Source of the DNA: Setomelanomma holmii
Taxonomy: Eukaryota; Ascomycota; Dothideomycetes; Pleosporales; Phaeosphaeriaceae
NCBI GenBank assembly: GCA_010015745.1
Contig: ML978197.1
Coordinates: 1 to 64,000 of the forward strand
Reading direction: 5' to 3'
DNA length: 64,000 nucleotides
The translations under genes were made by a program, and so were the position numbers. Shown here in pieces: positions 41,781-52,191 of the stretch; within the stretch, counting starts at the first letter, position 1, and every line of letters starts with the position of its first letter. A model generated the notes under the pieces. That model did no database searches. It had not been told where the DNA came from and saw nothing but the letters and a program-made list of their open reading frames with translations.

Positions 41781-43345
41781 CTTTGCTGCAGGAGTATGGT
41801 GGTCTTTGTGATCGTGTTGTTGTGTGTGTTGTGTTGTGTTGTGTGCTGGGGCTCGTGCGAAAATGGTGAGGGTCCTGAAAAATGGACATCGTCGCGCACC
41901 GTACGAGGACACTTGGTGAAGGCGAGCTCCTTTTGCACACACGACGTTCAGCCTCCTCCAATGCCACAATACCTACAATTGACCAACGTGCGCCATGTCT
42001 GCAGCTCAGGGAATCGACTCGAGGTCAGCTCCAATGTATATGACGGCAACAACTGCAAGTGCAAAAATAGAGCGCAGAACTTCTCGAGCATTCAAGAGTT
42101 GTACCTTACAAGCCCGATTTCAAGGCGTAGGCTTTCAAGAGATGACAAGAACTAATTAATGCTAGCTTGAGATTTACCGATACGATTGAGAAGCGCGAAC
42201 AACTGTCCAAAGCCAAAGGGACACCAGCAATCGAGAGGACCACAGCGCCGCCGGCCAACGGAACAAGAGATCTGATGAAGCTGCCGCGAGAGGGGAAAAA
42301 CATTTGGCGGTGATGATGAGAGAATGGAAACACGAAGAACTTTGACATTGCTGGAGGTAGTGCAGGATGAGATATAGAATAGGGTTCGAGCTGAGAATAT
42401 CTAGACAAGGAAGAAAGCTGTCACAACCTCCGGTTGCCTTGCTAGTACACAAAATAGAGTGGCATCTGAGTCGACCAGATTTCGTGCTTTTTCGGCAGCA
42501 ATTGACTCCTCTGAACATAGACTGAGCATGCCTGACTTCAAGTCTCCACGGCGTAGCGGCTCGTCAGACCTGTCATGCTGTGCGCGTCCTCGTCGGTACC
42601 AGCTTTCGTGCCACCGCGTTCTGCCTGGCCGGTCGTGTACCTACCATTGTCTCTGGAGTATGGAAAAGTGCTGGTGACCTAAGATTATCTAAAGCCTACC
42701 ATTGCAGCAAAAACCCTGGACGCGATATGACCTGCTCGCCGAGGCTTACATGAGAAATCGCTTTGGACGTGGTGAATGTGGTGACCGTGGGACTTGCGGA
42801 AAAGAACGTGAATCGCACTCGGCGTCTGGTCAGACCGGAAGCGCGAATGCGGTACGCGCTCGCTCTTAATATTATTGATGAAGGGCAAAAGGGCGCGACG
42901 AGGCATGTCGAAAGGAGATGGTGGTTGAAGCTAGCGGTGGTTAATCCCGAATTGGTCAGGATGGACCCCTGTCTGCAAGCGCGACCGCCGTTGACATCCA
43001 TGACGTCGGCAAACCCTCCCCATCGAGAAAAGTGTCACACTTGCTCTCTCATCGCGATTCAGCCTCATCCATCATGATTCGTTCGAGCTGAGCCTCGTCA
43101 TATCGTAATTGTCCCACACAAAGATTATTCAACGTTGCCCGTGTTTCTGAATATGGAGCGCTCCTGGAAGTGGGCCTCGCAAGGGCGGCTGCAGGAGATC
43201 TTCCGGCTCGAACACGCTTAACTCCACGAGAAGTCCGGGAATAAAGATAGCCTCCAACGCTCCATTTGACAAACTACAAATACCCTGTCTCGCCTCCTCT
43301 GTGGCTGTTTGGATCAATTAACAGCTCCCTCGCCCCTCTGACACG
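41781..43345. promoter_or_regulatory. Divergent intergenic region, 1.6 kb
   Basis: Separates gene B (-) from the MFS transporter (+). A short - strand frame from 42354 (MSKFFVFPFSHHH...) contains a hydrophobic stretch and a possible GTAAAT donor, but its downstream exon could not be placed. No gene is called. Promoters for both neighbours lie here. Confidence 0.4.
41812..41846. repeat. GTGTT-type microsatellite
   Basis: A T/G simple repeat (cgtgttgttgtgtgtgttgt then gttgtgttgtgtg) lies just upstream of the start of gene B, on the opposite strand sense. Repeat length could vary between strains and, by position, could affect that promoter. Confidence 0.85.
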
Positions 43346-44985
43346 ATGGCGGTCGGTTTGGCAGATTCAGACCCGTCACTGGCGCGCACCTTGTCAAATT
43401 CAGCATCCATCAATCGAGACGTCATCGCGGACAACAAATCACGAGAAATTCTGGAAAGTTCCGATCGGTCCAAGGAAGCGTTGCCAGATCTAGAGAAAGG
43501 AAACGATGAAGACGCGCCCGCAGGAACGAATGCGAACAATTTCCTTGTCGAATTCGAAGAGCCTAATGACCCAGGAAACCCGAAGAATTGGACAACGAAG
43601 CGACGGTGGGCTATCACAGTCTCCATGGGCCTGCTCGTCTTCACTGTCACCTTCGCAAGCTCTATCTTCAGTGTCAACATCGACACCGTGCAGGAAAAGT
43701 TCAATGTCAAACTAGTCACCGCAACTCTCGGCGTTGCGCTTTTTGTGCTAGGGTTCGTGTTTGGGCCTATCATATTCGGACCCATGTCGGAAGTCCTTGG
43801 GCGGAAGATACCTCTCCTGTCGGGCTTTGCACTGTTCGCCATTTTCCAGATACCAGTCGCGCTTGCTCAGAACATCACTACCATATGCGTAGGCCGATTT
43901 CTTGGAGGCTTCTTTGCATCGGCACCCCTCGCTGTCGTTGGAGGTGCCTTGGCTGACCTCTGGGACCCCATACCTCGAGCTTACGCGATCTGTGTATTCG
44001 CTGCGGGAGGTTTCGCAGGCCCCGTGGCAGGCCCAATCGCCGGCGGTTTCATAACGGAGTCTCATCTGGGCTGGAGATGGACGTCCTGGATAACCTTGAT
44101 CATGGCTGGCTTTCTTGGAACTGTTGGCTTCTTCGTGATTCCGGAGACTTCAGCTGCCAGAATCTTGCAATTACGCGCGGCGAAGTTGCGAAAAGAGACG
44201 GGCAATACTCAGTACTACTCCAAGGCCGACGAGAACAAGCTCACCATGCAGAACGTCGTTCATGTGTACCTACTGAGGCCTTTCGTAATGTTCGTCCAAG
44301 AACCTATCCTCGCATTGGTCACAGCGTACATGAGCTTCTTGTATGGCATCGTGTACTTACTTTTTGAGGCTGTAAGTCTAAATTCCCGCAACAGAAAGCA
44401 CACCGTTGACACACACAGTTCCCAGTATCGTTTTACCAGGAGCGCGGCTGGTCCCTCGGAGTTTCTCAGCTTCCTTTTGCGGCATTTATTGTCGGTATTA
44501 TCATGGGTGCTGGCGTGATAGCATACAGCACCGCGACCAACTTCACGCGTGCATACGTCAAACATGGAAAGTCCATTCCAGAAGAGAGACTCCCACCCAT
44601 GATAGTCGGCGCCATCGCCCTTCCCGTCGGGCTGTTCTGGTTCGCTTGGACCAGCAATCCCCACATCACTTGGGTACCGCAAGTCCTGTCAATTGCCCTC
44701 ATCGGTCTCGGTTGCATGGTGCCTTTCTGGCAGGGCATGAGCTACCTCATCGACTGCTACGGCTTCTACTCTAACAGCGCCATTGCGGTGAACACCTTCA
44801 TCCGTTCTTTCTTTGGCGCATTCTTCCCACTATTTACACATGCCATGTACCACAATCTTGGTGTACCATGGGCGACGAGCTTGCTCGGCTTTATCTGCGT
44901 TGTGTTCCTTCCAGTGCCAATTCTCTTCTACGTTTATGGCGCACGCATACGGGCGAAGAGCAAGTGGGCACCTACCGGCTCGTGA
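43346..44985 (+). CDS. MFS transporter, DHA1 drug:H+ antiporter type
   Basis: Plasma-membrane antiporter of the major facilitator superfamily exporting drugs, toxins or polyamines. Exons 43346-44371 and 44419-44985 with a 47-bp intron give 530 residues. A hydrophilic, acidic N-tail of about 85 residues ends in the fungal block PNDPGNPKNW. Twelve hydrophobic segments follow. Motif A appears as GPMSEVLGRKIP after TM2, and the antiporter motif C as GGFAGPVAGPIAGGF in TM5. The central loop is short and charged (RKETGNTQYYSKADENK). It stands alone among lineage-specific genes, without an adjacent biosynthetic enzyme or regulator. Substrate cannot be predicted. Confidence 0.93.
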
Positions 44986-45107
44986 GCCCTCTGCATCCTC
45001 AAGTCTTTCAAGCGGGTGCTTTTGTATATAGATGGTGTTGTATCTTTTCGGTACAAAGGAGATCAGTAGGCATCGAGAAGTATTGTACACCTATGTTGTC
45101 TACCCTT

Positions 45108-45893
45108 TTAAATCATGCGGCGCTGCTCAGTTTCTGTCGAGATACCTGCAAACTTGGCTTCTGCCAGCTTCTTCATCGTTTTCAAATGGTTCTCACGCGG
45201 CAGCGCGGCCAAATCATCCCACTTCAAATCCTTGAACAACTCCTTCATCGCCTTTCGCACCTTTCGCCAGAAATGTTTGCGTTTCAAGCCAGTCTTCACA
45301 GCCTTCTTCTGCTCCTCTGTTGTGCAATATGCTTTCTTCAGTCTGTCCTTGTCCGCATGCTCTTCATGAAAATCGGCCATAGAAAGAAGCCACTTGGACC
45401 GTGGCCACCCAAACTGCTGCGGAGTTCCATCCATCACCCGTTCGCATGCGTTCTTCCCTGTCACCACCAAGACAGAATGCCAGCGAATGGCTGCAGGACG
45501 CCCTGATTTCTCAGAAAGAAGGAAGGCGGGCTTGGGCACAAACCTCATCCACCTTGCTTCGGCGTCAAAAAAATTGCACATCTGCCTGCTGACTTCCTTT
45601 TCGAGCAGAAATGCAAAATGGTCGCACAAGTTCAGCCTAGCAAGCCCTTCAGGCAGGACTGCTGGCGGAAAGAAAATCGAGAGCGGATTTTCTGGTGGAT
45701 CGTCGAGGTCTCCGATATCCCAGCATGTGTACGAGGTGATGCGGTCTTCCTGGTGCCGAACTTCTTGCGCGTACGCGAGGACAAAGGGATCAGCGGAGTC
45801 GGCGGCTGCTTCGAAACAGAGGAGTAAGACTTCCAGGACCTCTTCGATGTCGAGATGAGGTGGCGCTTTGGAGCGGAAGATGGAGGCGCGCAT
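45108..45893 (-). CDS. Lineage-specific protein with QFGW signature (family member C)
   Basis: Single exon, 261 residues. It opens with a helical acidic segment (HLDIEEVLEVLLLCFEAAAD). RWMRFVPKPAFLL is at 114-126 and, after about 27 residues, RVMDGTPQQFGWPRSKW at 152-168, then a Lys/Glu-rich helix (KRKHFWRKVRKAMKELFKDL) and a basic end. The RW..F..P..L segment and the D-x3-QFGW signature occur at nearly the same residue numbers in gene D (113-125 and 150-161), indicating common ancestry. The charged tail is specific to C. No signal peptide or enzyme motif. Its 3' end lies 122 bp from the convergent MFS gene. Confidence 0.65.
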   Translation of the reverse strand: MRASIFRSKAPPHLDIEEVLEVLLLCFEAAADSADPFVLAYAQEVRHQEDRITSYTCWDIGDLDDPPENPLSIFFPPAVLPEGLARLNLCDHFAFLLEKEVSRQMCNFFDAEARWMRFVPKPAFLLSEKSGRPAAIRWHSVLVVTGKNACERVMDGTPQQFGWPRSKWLLSMADFHEEHADKDRLKKAYCTTEEQKKAVKTGLKRKHFWRKVRKAMKELFKDLKWDDLAALPRENHLKTMKKLAEAKFAGISTETEQRRMI

Positions 45894-46121
45894 GGTGGTA
45901 TGTAGTTGTGGTGTTTATGGCTGCTAGATAGAAGATAGGCGACGCTGGACGATAAAAGGTCGCAGAAGTGGTAGAACTGATGCTCCACTGTGCTAGGGTC
46001 TTTCTCGCTAGCGCCAAGCTACAGCTCCTCAATTGCCCACCATACACCACCGTCTTCGCCGTCGCTGTATCAGTCCAACTTTTCAGCGCCATATTCGCAA
46101 GGGTTTCGGAATCTACAAGAT

Positions 46122-46496
46122 ATGACCGACGCTACCGCGCAGAAGGCTTTTCTCTACGCTATCATTCAAGCCTGCAAGGACCACAGCGACGACCCGATTG
46201 ACATACTCAAGTATATCTCCATTACTGACGGTGGTGCGCGTAACATTCTAACACATCTCAGATCCTTCAGAACCAGAAAAACCGCTTTCTACTCTAAGAT
46301 CACTCCCGTGCGCGACTACAAGTACCCCGGCAAGAGCAACTCTACGGACATCGATATCATTGAAAAGGCCTACAGCAATCAAGTCTGCGCAAGGAGCGAG
46401 TTGGAAACCATTTTACCCAGGGCCAGTGCGCAACGCGTGCTCGATGTCGCCCTGACGCCCTCTATTCCCTGGCGATTGCCGCGTACTGCCCCTTGA
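46122..46496 (+). CDS. Small hypothetical protein
   Basis: Open frame of 124 residues starting MTDATAQKAFLYAIIQACKD. An in-frame upstream ATG at 45990 would add 44 residues and would overlap the expected promoter of gene C, divergent at 45893. The first 100 residues look helical and charged (DDPIDILKYISITDGGARNI), but the last 25 are Pro/Arg-rich and may read through into non-coding sequence. No domain recognised. It could be a truncated member of a larger family. Confidence 0.4.
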   Translation: MTDATAQKAFLYAIIQACKDHSDDPIDILKYISITDGGARNILTHLRSFRTRKTAFYSKITPVRDYKYPGKSNSTDIDIIEKAYSNQVCARSELETILPRASAQRVLDVALTPSIPWRLPRTAP

Positions 46497-47418
46497 GACT
46501 GCGGATCCTGCGAGCTCCCTGGCTTCAGCTGCCCGGTCACCAGAGCGCCCAAACATGCTCCGCAACACTCGCCATCTCGCCTGAGCGGCCGAGCTCCCCG
46601 GATGCCATCAGCCTGATAGTCAATTTTCCGAAGTACAATCAAATGCTTCATTCAGGCAAGGCTTAGGTCGATCGTAGACAAGGGCCCACCAACCGTGTTA
46701 TAATCGCCGGCAGGTATACTGGTGCAAGAAGGTGCCCGAGTAGACACCCATCGGGGGAGTACTGGCTTTCTTCCATGCGATCGTCTTTTCCAGGGTGTGG
46801 ACACTGTCTCGCAGAGGACGAGACGGTCAAGAAAGCCAAAGCCTAGGACATAGGGTGCGAGATCGGAGAGGACGGCAAGGCGAAGCACATATCTGGCGAT
46901 TCTGAGCAAGATTTGTGGCGATATCCGTAGCGGTAACGGGCTTTCTGGACCAATTCTATGGAGTAGTCACCTCTATCATCACGATTACAAGACTTGAGGG
47001 TTACTACATACATGTTTTCCTACCCCAATGAATATGTTACGTTCTCTGGCCGTCTCCAAAAGGACCGATGACAACAAATAAGGCGTGCCGCATCAATTGG
47101 TACACATATGGACATCACAGGACGAGCATGATCACTGTCAAAAAGATTCACCACTTGGTGGGTTCAGATGACACTGCTGAACGACTGTCATAATATACCG
47201 CTGTCATCTATCGTGCATCTGGGCACCGGACACTGCGCTGCAAGCCCAGGCCTCCGAACTGAATAAGACTGACTGCTGCCTCACAATCCTACGTACCGGC
47301 TTAAGTGAAGGTTCCGCTGAAACCGTACGCAGTTGTGTATGCGTTAGTGAACTTCGCTTCAGCCATCTGACGCACATATTCGTCGCGCTGCTCTGCCGTC
47401 ATCCGGAGCATGCCGTCC
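46497..47418. other. Intergenic, about 920 bp, no supported gene
   Basis: A - strand frame at 46652-46909 has a hydrophobic start but no partner exon or signature. The rest shows nothing beyond short chance frames. Gene D's 3' UTR begins at the right edge. Confidence 0.4.
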
Positions 47419-48146
47419 CTAGTCCAACTCTTTCACGAGCTTGTTCACCCTCTTAGCGATAATCTTCCAGAATTGTCCATGGAACTTAGATTGATGGTGT
47501 TTTTCTCGTGCGCGTATCCACTTAATCTCTGGCTCTCCAACGTAGCATATCTCCTCGTCCTCGCCTTTCATGATGTGGTCGGCCTTGACCTTAGCCCACG
47601 ACAGAAACCACGAATCCTCCGCCCAATCGAATTGCAAGAAGATGCCATCGAAGACGAATTTGGCACCGGAGCTCGTGGTGATTTCGAGCGCGGCATGAGC
47701 GCAGGTGCGGAAGTCTCCGAGGTCGTCCGTGAACAACAAATTTGGCCTAAGTATGAAGCGAAACCAGCGCACCTTTGCGCCGAAGAGCTCTACGCATGGT
47801 AGTGACTGCTGGACTGGGACCACGATCTTTGCTAGTCACCTTGAACCTTCGCTGCGAGCGAATCGTAGAAGACCAAATAGAAAGCTTCGCACAAGTATTT
47901 CTGTTGGAAATGCGGCCACATGTTGCGTGAGGCAGCGGGCATAGTATTGCCAAGGGCTGCCTTTGCGGTAACATCGTACTCGTAGAACCATGTTGCGGGC
48001 GATTGTGAGACCTTGATGAAGTGTTTGACGGGTGGATAGGCAAGATTGTCGACTGCAGCGAGCCAGATGGTGTAAAAGACCCTGATGAGCGCTTTCAGAC
48101 TCCAAGTGTTCGGTGACGCTCCAGGTGCGAAAGCATGGGGCTCCAT
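47419..48146 (-). CDS. Lineage-specific protein with QFDW signature (family member D)
   Basis: Two exons, 48146-47847 and 47805-47419, give 228 residues with a 41-bp intron. The donor is GTTCAA, which is weak; the better-looking GTGACT donor seven bases on would leave only 34 bp and break the frame. Exon 1 encodes a hydrophobic/aromatic domain (LKALIRVFYTIWLAAVDNLA; FQQKYLCEAFYLVFYDSL). Exon 2 has KVRWFRFILRPNLLF (111-125) and KFVFDGIFLQFDWAEDSW (149-166), the positions matching gene C, then a basic tail. The usual Gly after Gln-Phe is Asp here. The short intron with a weak donor could instead signal a frameshifted copy. Confidence 0.55.
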
Positions 48147-48413
48147 GATGGTCGCAAATAGATAGAGAGGGACTTCTGCTTCTGTGATGTGGCTTGGATA
48201 CGAAGGGAGCGGCTTCAGAGGGGAGAGGGATTTGTGTTGCGGGGGTGTGTTGTCGGGTGTGGGTCCTTTATGGGCATGCTCGAGACCCACTCACGTGGCC
48301 ACGAAGGTCAGCTATAGCACGATTTAGGAGCGAAAGCAGTCCAGATTCCCATCACTTCGCAGAAACACACTTACAGGTAGCGTTTCGCGCCGTAAGGAAG
48401 TTTTAGAGACTAA

Positions 48414-49352
48414 TTTGCGAACGAGTTGGGCAAGTACAAGAACACTGAGGAATTGAGCTGCGACTTCGAGGTTGTTACCCTGCAGTTAACCCAGCTTGAA
48501 ACATCACAGCTGCGATTCTTCGAGACCGCCATTGATCGCAGCTTGCGTATGTTTTGAACCTGCTGTGTTACCACTTGGAGCCTTGAAGGTGTCGCCATGC
48601 AGCCGGAGAGCTCCTGTGGCGCATACAGGTATTCATCGAAATCGTATTGTTCACCGGTGCCGTCGAAGTAGTGTACGAAATCGCCGGGACAAGAAATCTC
48701 GAGAACTCAGCGGAACCCGACATTGATCTCAGACATACTCTCGACGAAGAGGAGTTTGGGTCAGGGTTTGAAGCGGACACAGCGGACTGTGACGCTGAAC
48801 GCTGCGCATCGTTTCAGTGATTGGCTAGCAGATGAATCCTCGAAATTAGCGCGCAAGAAGTCGGCGAAGATGAGGCAACATGAACAAGCAGAACACACCG
48901 CATAATTTACGATGTATGAACGGCTTGTAAAGCTGTTGACTTTCAAGGGCAAGGGTTCGGTGAAAACTTTAGTGCTGTACGCCTTGACGAACCAGATCGG
49001 GTAGGGGGCTCAAGGCAAGGGGCGCACAGAGCTTAACCATTTCGAAGCCCTGGTGTAGGGGAAAAGCACCGACGAGGGTGACGAAGGCCATGAAGAGCGC
49101 ACGCATGGTGGTGTGGAAGTCAACGCTGGTTGTAAGGAGCGTCGAGTTGGGATTGGTGGCCATGGTATGTAGCTTGAGGATTGACGGGAATTTTTGCAAA
49201 AGGTATAGAAATAGCTTAAGATCTTATACCTAGAAGATTGTGCGAAAGCGCTAATAACCTTGGAAGAATGCATTGACCACTTTAAGACTACTATTGAGAA
49301 TCAAACTGCGAATATGGAAGCGGCAGCGATCGCGCAAGTGTTGCTTAAATGA
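48414..49352 (+). pseudogene. HeLo/HET-S-like domain remnant
   Basis: Protein-like segments on the + strand join through convincing introns: 48414-48546, intron 48547-48602 (GTATGT donor, CATGCAG acceptor), 48603-48765, intron 48766-48817, 48818-48905. After a TAA at 48903 the same frame continues with MYERLVKLLTFKGKGSVKTL to a TAG near 49002, and a further island at 49215-49352 reads LEDCAKALITLEECIDHFK. The first segment has ELG, then D-F-E-V-V-T-L-Q-L-T-Q-L-E-T-S-Q-L-R. That resembles the alpha-helical HeLo (HET-S N-terminal) fold seen in fungal cell-death proteins. No start codon or 5' exon could be found. It is probably a decayed gene; the family assignment is an inference from pattern only. 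Confidence 0.35.
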
Positions 49353-49908
49353 GAGGCCCAACTCTCTGCGGACAATCACAAGGCTACAAGTCTAATATAC
49401 ATCTTGCTAGCCTGACGACCCGCCTCATTATGCTTCACATTATTCTTGGAGATCCAGTACGACCATTACCAAATTGTGATGCACGTGGCGCCTGCTGAGA
49501 CACATAAGATATACAACATGAGCAAGTTTACAACAACGACTTAAGCGCCCGAGATTAGCCAAGAGCACACACAATGACAGCACGATGGATGAACAAATGA
49601 TAGTACTTGCTGGAGATGACGATATCTTATGAACTTCTCGAAAGTATTGAGCTACGGCTGGACGGACTCAGCACCTAACATCAACACCAACGATGCATGC
49701 GCCAGGCGTTTTGCAATGTACCACGCGATATGAATTGTAACGGTACGGACGGAGGGGGAGGACTGCGCTGAAGTGACTACCTGAGGTGGGCGGAGCTACA
49801 TATATAGACTGCCACGCATGAGCTATCCCAACTCTTACTAGAGTGGGTCTGGGCAAGGCCCAAACCGTTACATGAATCAGCTCCAACGCACGTGTACTCG
49901 TCCTGCTT
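49353..49908. other. Intergenic, no supported gene
   Basis: About 550 bp without coding evidence. Contains stop-rich sequence on both strands and separates two decayed genes. Confidence 0.4.
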
Positions 49909-50887
49909 CTAACCAGTCCAGTCCGGATTCGCCTCCTTATAAATGTCCTGGAAACTAGCCCTAGCCAATGGCTTGACCATTGTTTCAATCTCGTCGACCG
50001 ACATGGCGCGGATAGTAGCCCAAGGCAAGTCGTCGATGAAGCTCTCGAAGCGAGGTCTACCAGTGCGCCAAAAGCCGTCATCCGCTCCTTGTTCGAGGGT
50101 ACAGGTCACATGTGTACCTCTTTGGGACTAGCGTACGTTCAGCTCGTTCCTTCTACATAGCCAGATCCGATAGCTCACAATAACAAACAAGTTTGCATCT
50201 CACTTATGCACTTCATCACTCCTCGATCGATGTTGCTTTCTAATTTGAGTTGCGCAAACAATGAGGATTCATGCACAGACTGCCACATTAACGGCCAGGC
50301 GGCGTTGAACTCGGGGGTCGGCCTGTTGAGTGAATCCCAGCCGTATTGTGCGCGACCGCCATCAAGGTGTGAAATCGTGAGGCACTTCAAGATTGGATGT
50401 TATCGCTCGCCTATATCGATACACGTGTGTATAATGGGACGGCTGATGTTCTGACCTTGCCGAACGATGCGCATTGCCGGAATTGCCACGTACTGGACCC
50501 AGCGGATCTTTACCTCTCCATACCATATATGCTCTACATATGAAGTCAGGATTTGCATGCATCGGCACAGGAGACCTCGAAGCTTCCGCCTCACTAACCT
50601 GCAAAAAGCCGATTGACAATATCCACCATCATTTCACAGAAGACTCCGGACCGCCCAAAGGTTGAGATGGCTTCGTACAAGTGTGCCTGGTTGGCGGACA
50701 ACGGGTTGCCAGACCTCCTAGGGCCATGGGTGGCAAGAGTCCAAATTGGGTAAGGAGAATTGGAGTTGAGTATTGCACCGAGGGTCAAGAGGACTACGGG
50801 CCACGGGAAGGCACCGATCAAGATTCGTCAGATCACTGTGAGGGTGAAGATGACCTTGGAGATGGGGATATCGCAGAGAAGTGGCAT
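49909..50887 (-). pseudogene. Broken copy of the Q-aromatic-G-W family (member G)
   Basis: From an ATG at 50887 the frame reads MPLLCDIPISKVIFTLTVI, hits TGA at 50830-50828 and continues in the same frame with RILIGAFPWPVVLLTLGA. A plausible 65-bp intron (GTTAGT...ATGTAG) joins it to HIWYGEVKIRWVQYVAIP. That frame runs to a TAA at 50402-50400, then resumes in phase with LKCLTISHLDGGRAQYGWDS. The order K-x-R-W-h-x-h followed by D-x4-Q-Y-G-W follows genes C and D. A further island, ending at 49909, reads GADDGFWRTGRPRFESFIDD. Both stops could be single transitions of Trp and Gln codons, but the ancestral codons are not known. The N-terminal membrane-like helix is not seen in C or D. Confidence 0.5.
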
Positions 50888-52191
50888 GATGCCGTCGGCA
50901 AGATCGATTGCACTTGATTTTGTTGGCGGTATGGTAAGGAAGAGAGCGCGTATGTAGTGTTCATGTGCGGGAGGTGGAGCGAAAACACTGTCGGGATCGC
51001 TACAACGGTCCATGCCGCGCCTGTGAGAACCGCCCCGCGGATATCGGAGCGACGATGATGGTGCAACTGCTTCTGGAAAGAGAAGCGCATACGGCACTGC
51101 TCGAACCGATAGTGAGTCGGCGCGCGAAGTTTCTGCAAGCTCATGAAGCGTACTGCAGCGTGCGTTTGCACTGGCGGAGCTACTGGTCCTGCTCCGCTCC
51201 ACCAATTTCTGCTTGCACGACGCCACCCAAGGAAGGCAGAAGCCTGTACGCAGGTTTATGTCTTCACAAAGCATGATGCTGTTCTGATGCAGTGACGAAA
51301 TGAATGTAGAAGTCCAGCATGGTCAACCTGTCACGACATCATCGCGCTTCTTGGGTTGCAGTCCGCTGCGAAAGGTCTACAGATGATCTAGAGAATCCAA
51401 AAATGCTCTGTATATGATATAAAGCAGTGCTACTCGCTAAATTTTGCGCTCTAATCATACCGCTAATCTTCACAGTGACACACCTGCAGGGACATATACA
51501 TGTAAGCGAGCTTGACGTCACGCTAAGATACGATAAAGCACTCTCCGCGAGACATATGAGTGCAGAAAACGCACGTAGAGACTGACGTAAGGTTCTAACC
51601 AAGGAGCAGATTGCCATGTTCACCTGCGCTCCCCACTGCCGGTCACACACGCGTAATCCTGCACTGCCCCACACCTGTTTGCAGCAGTATATATATTGTA
51701 TATCTTAAAGTTCTAATGTCTTCAGAGGCATCTGGAGTACACTTTGTAAAAAATTGTGTTCTGTTTCTTAGTTTAGTCACATTCTCTTCCGAACTCCGCT
51801 AATCATCTGACAGACATATCACACCAGAATGACCCCGGTCGCTTACATTATATTTTTTGCACGTCATTTCGAATCCGTGAGGCACTTGTTTTGGAAATTG
51901 AAGTTCTTTTTTGACCATGGATTGGCTTCAGGTGGGGTGTCTGACGGTTAGCGTCCTGGCAACTGGTGCCTGTGCAGGACACTCCCGCAACAACAAAGAC
52001 AATCCACATGATCACTGCTGGAGCAGGGCAGAATTCGAGATTAAGAGGCGCGCCATATGAAATAGACCATCAGTATGCACGCGGGATCTTGTGTAGGTAT
52101 CAGTTTCCCAATAATCTACGAGTGCGTTCAACGTTCAACGGACCGCCTTTGCCACGGCTTCTGTACTTGGTTGAGCGGTACAATCTCACAC
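50888..52191. other. Intergenic, 1.3 kb, no supported gene
   Basis: Part of the decayed segment. Open frames at 50888-51274 on both strands overlap each other and show no signature. 51300-52190 is AT-richer with frequent stops. Confidence 0.4.

Noticed and set aside
41808..41850. TG-rich repeat considered as telomere-like sequence
   Set aside because: It lacks TTAGGG units and is interrupted by non-repeat bases; a microsatellite is the simpler reading.
48969..49199. - strand frame with a possible membrane helix
   Set aside because: It overlaps the + strand HeLo-like island (MYERLVKLLTF...), which is better supported by phase continuity with upstream exons.
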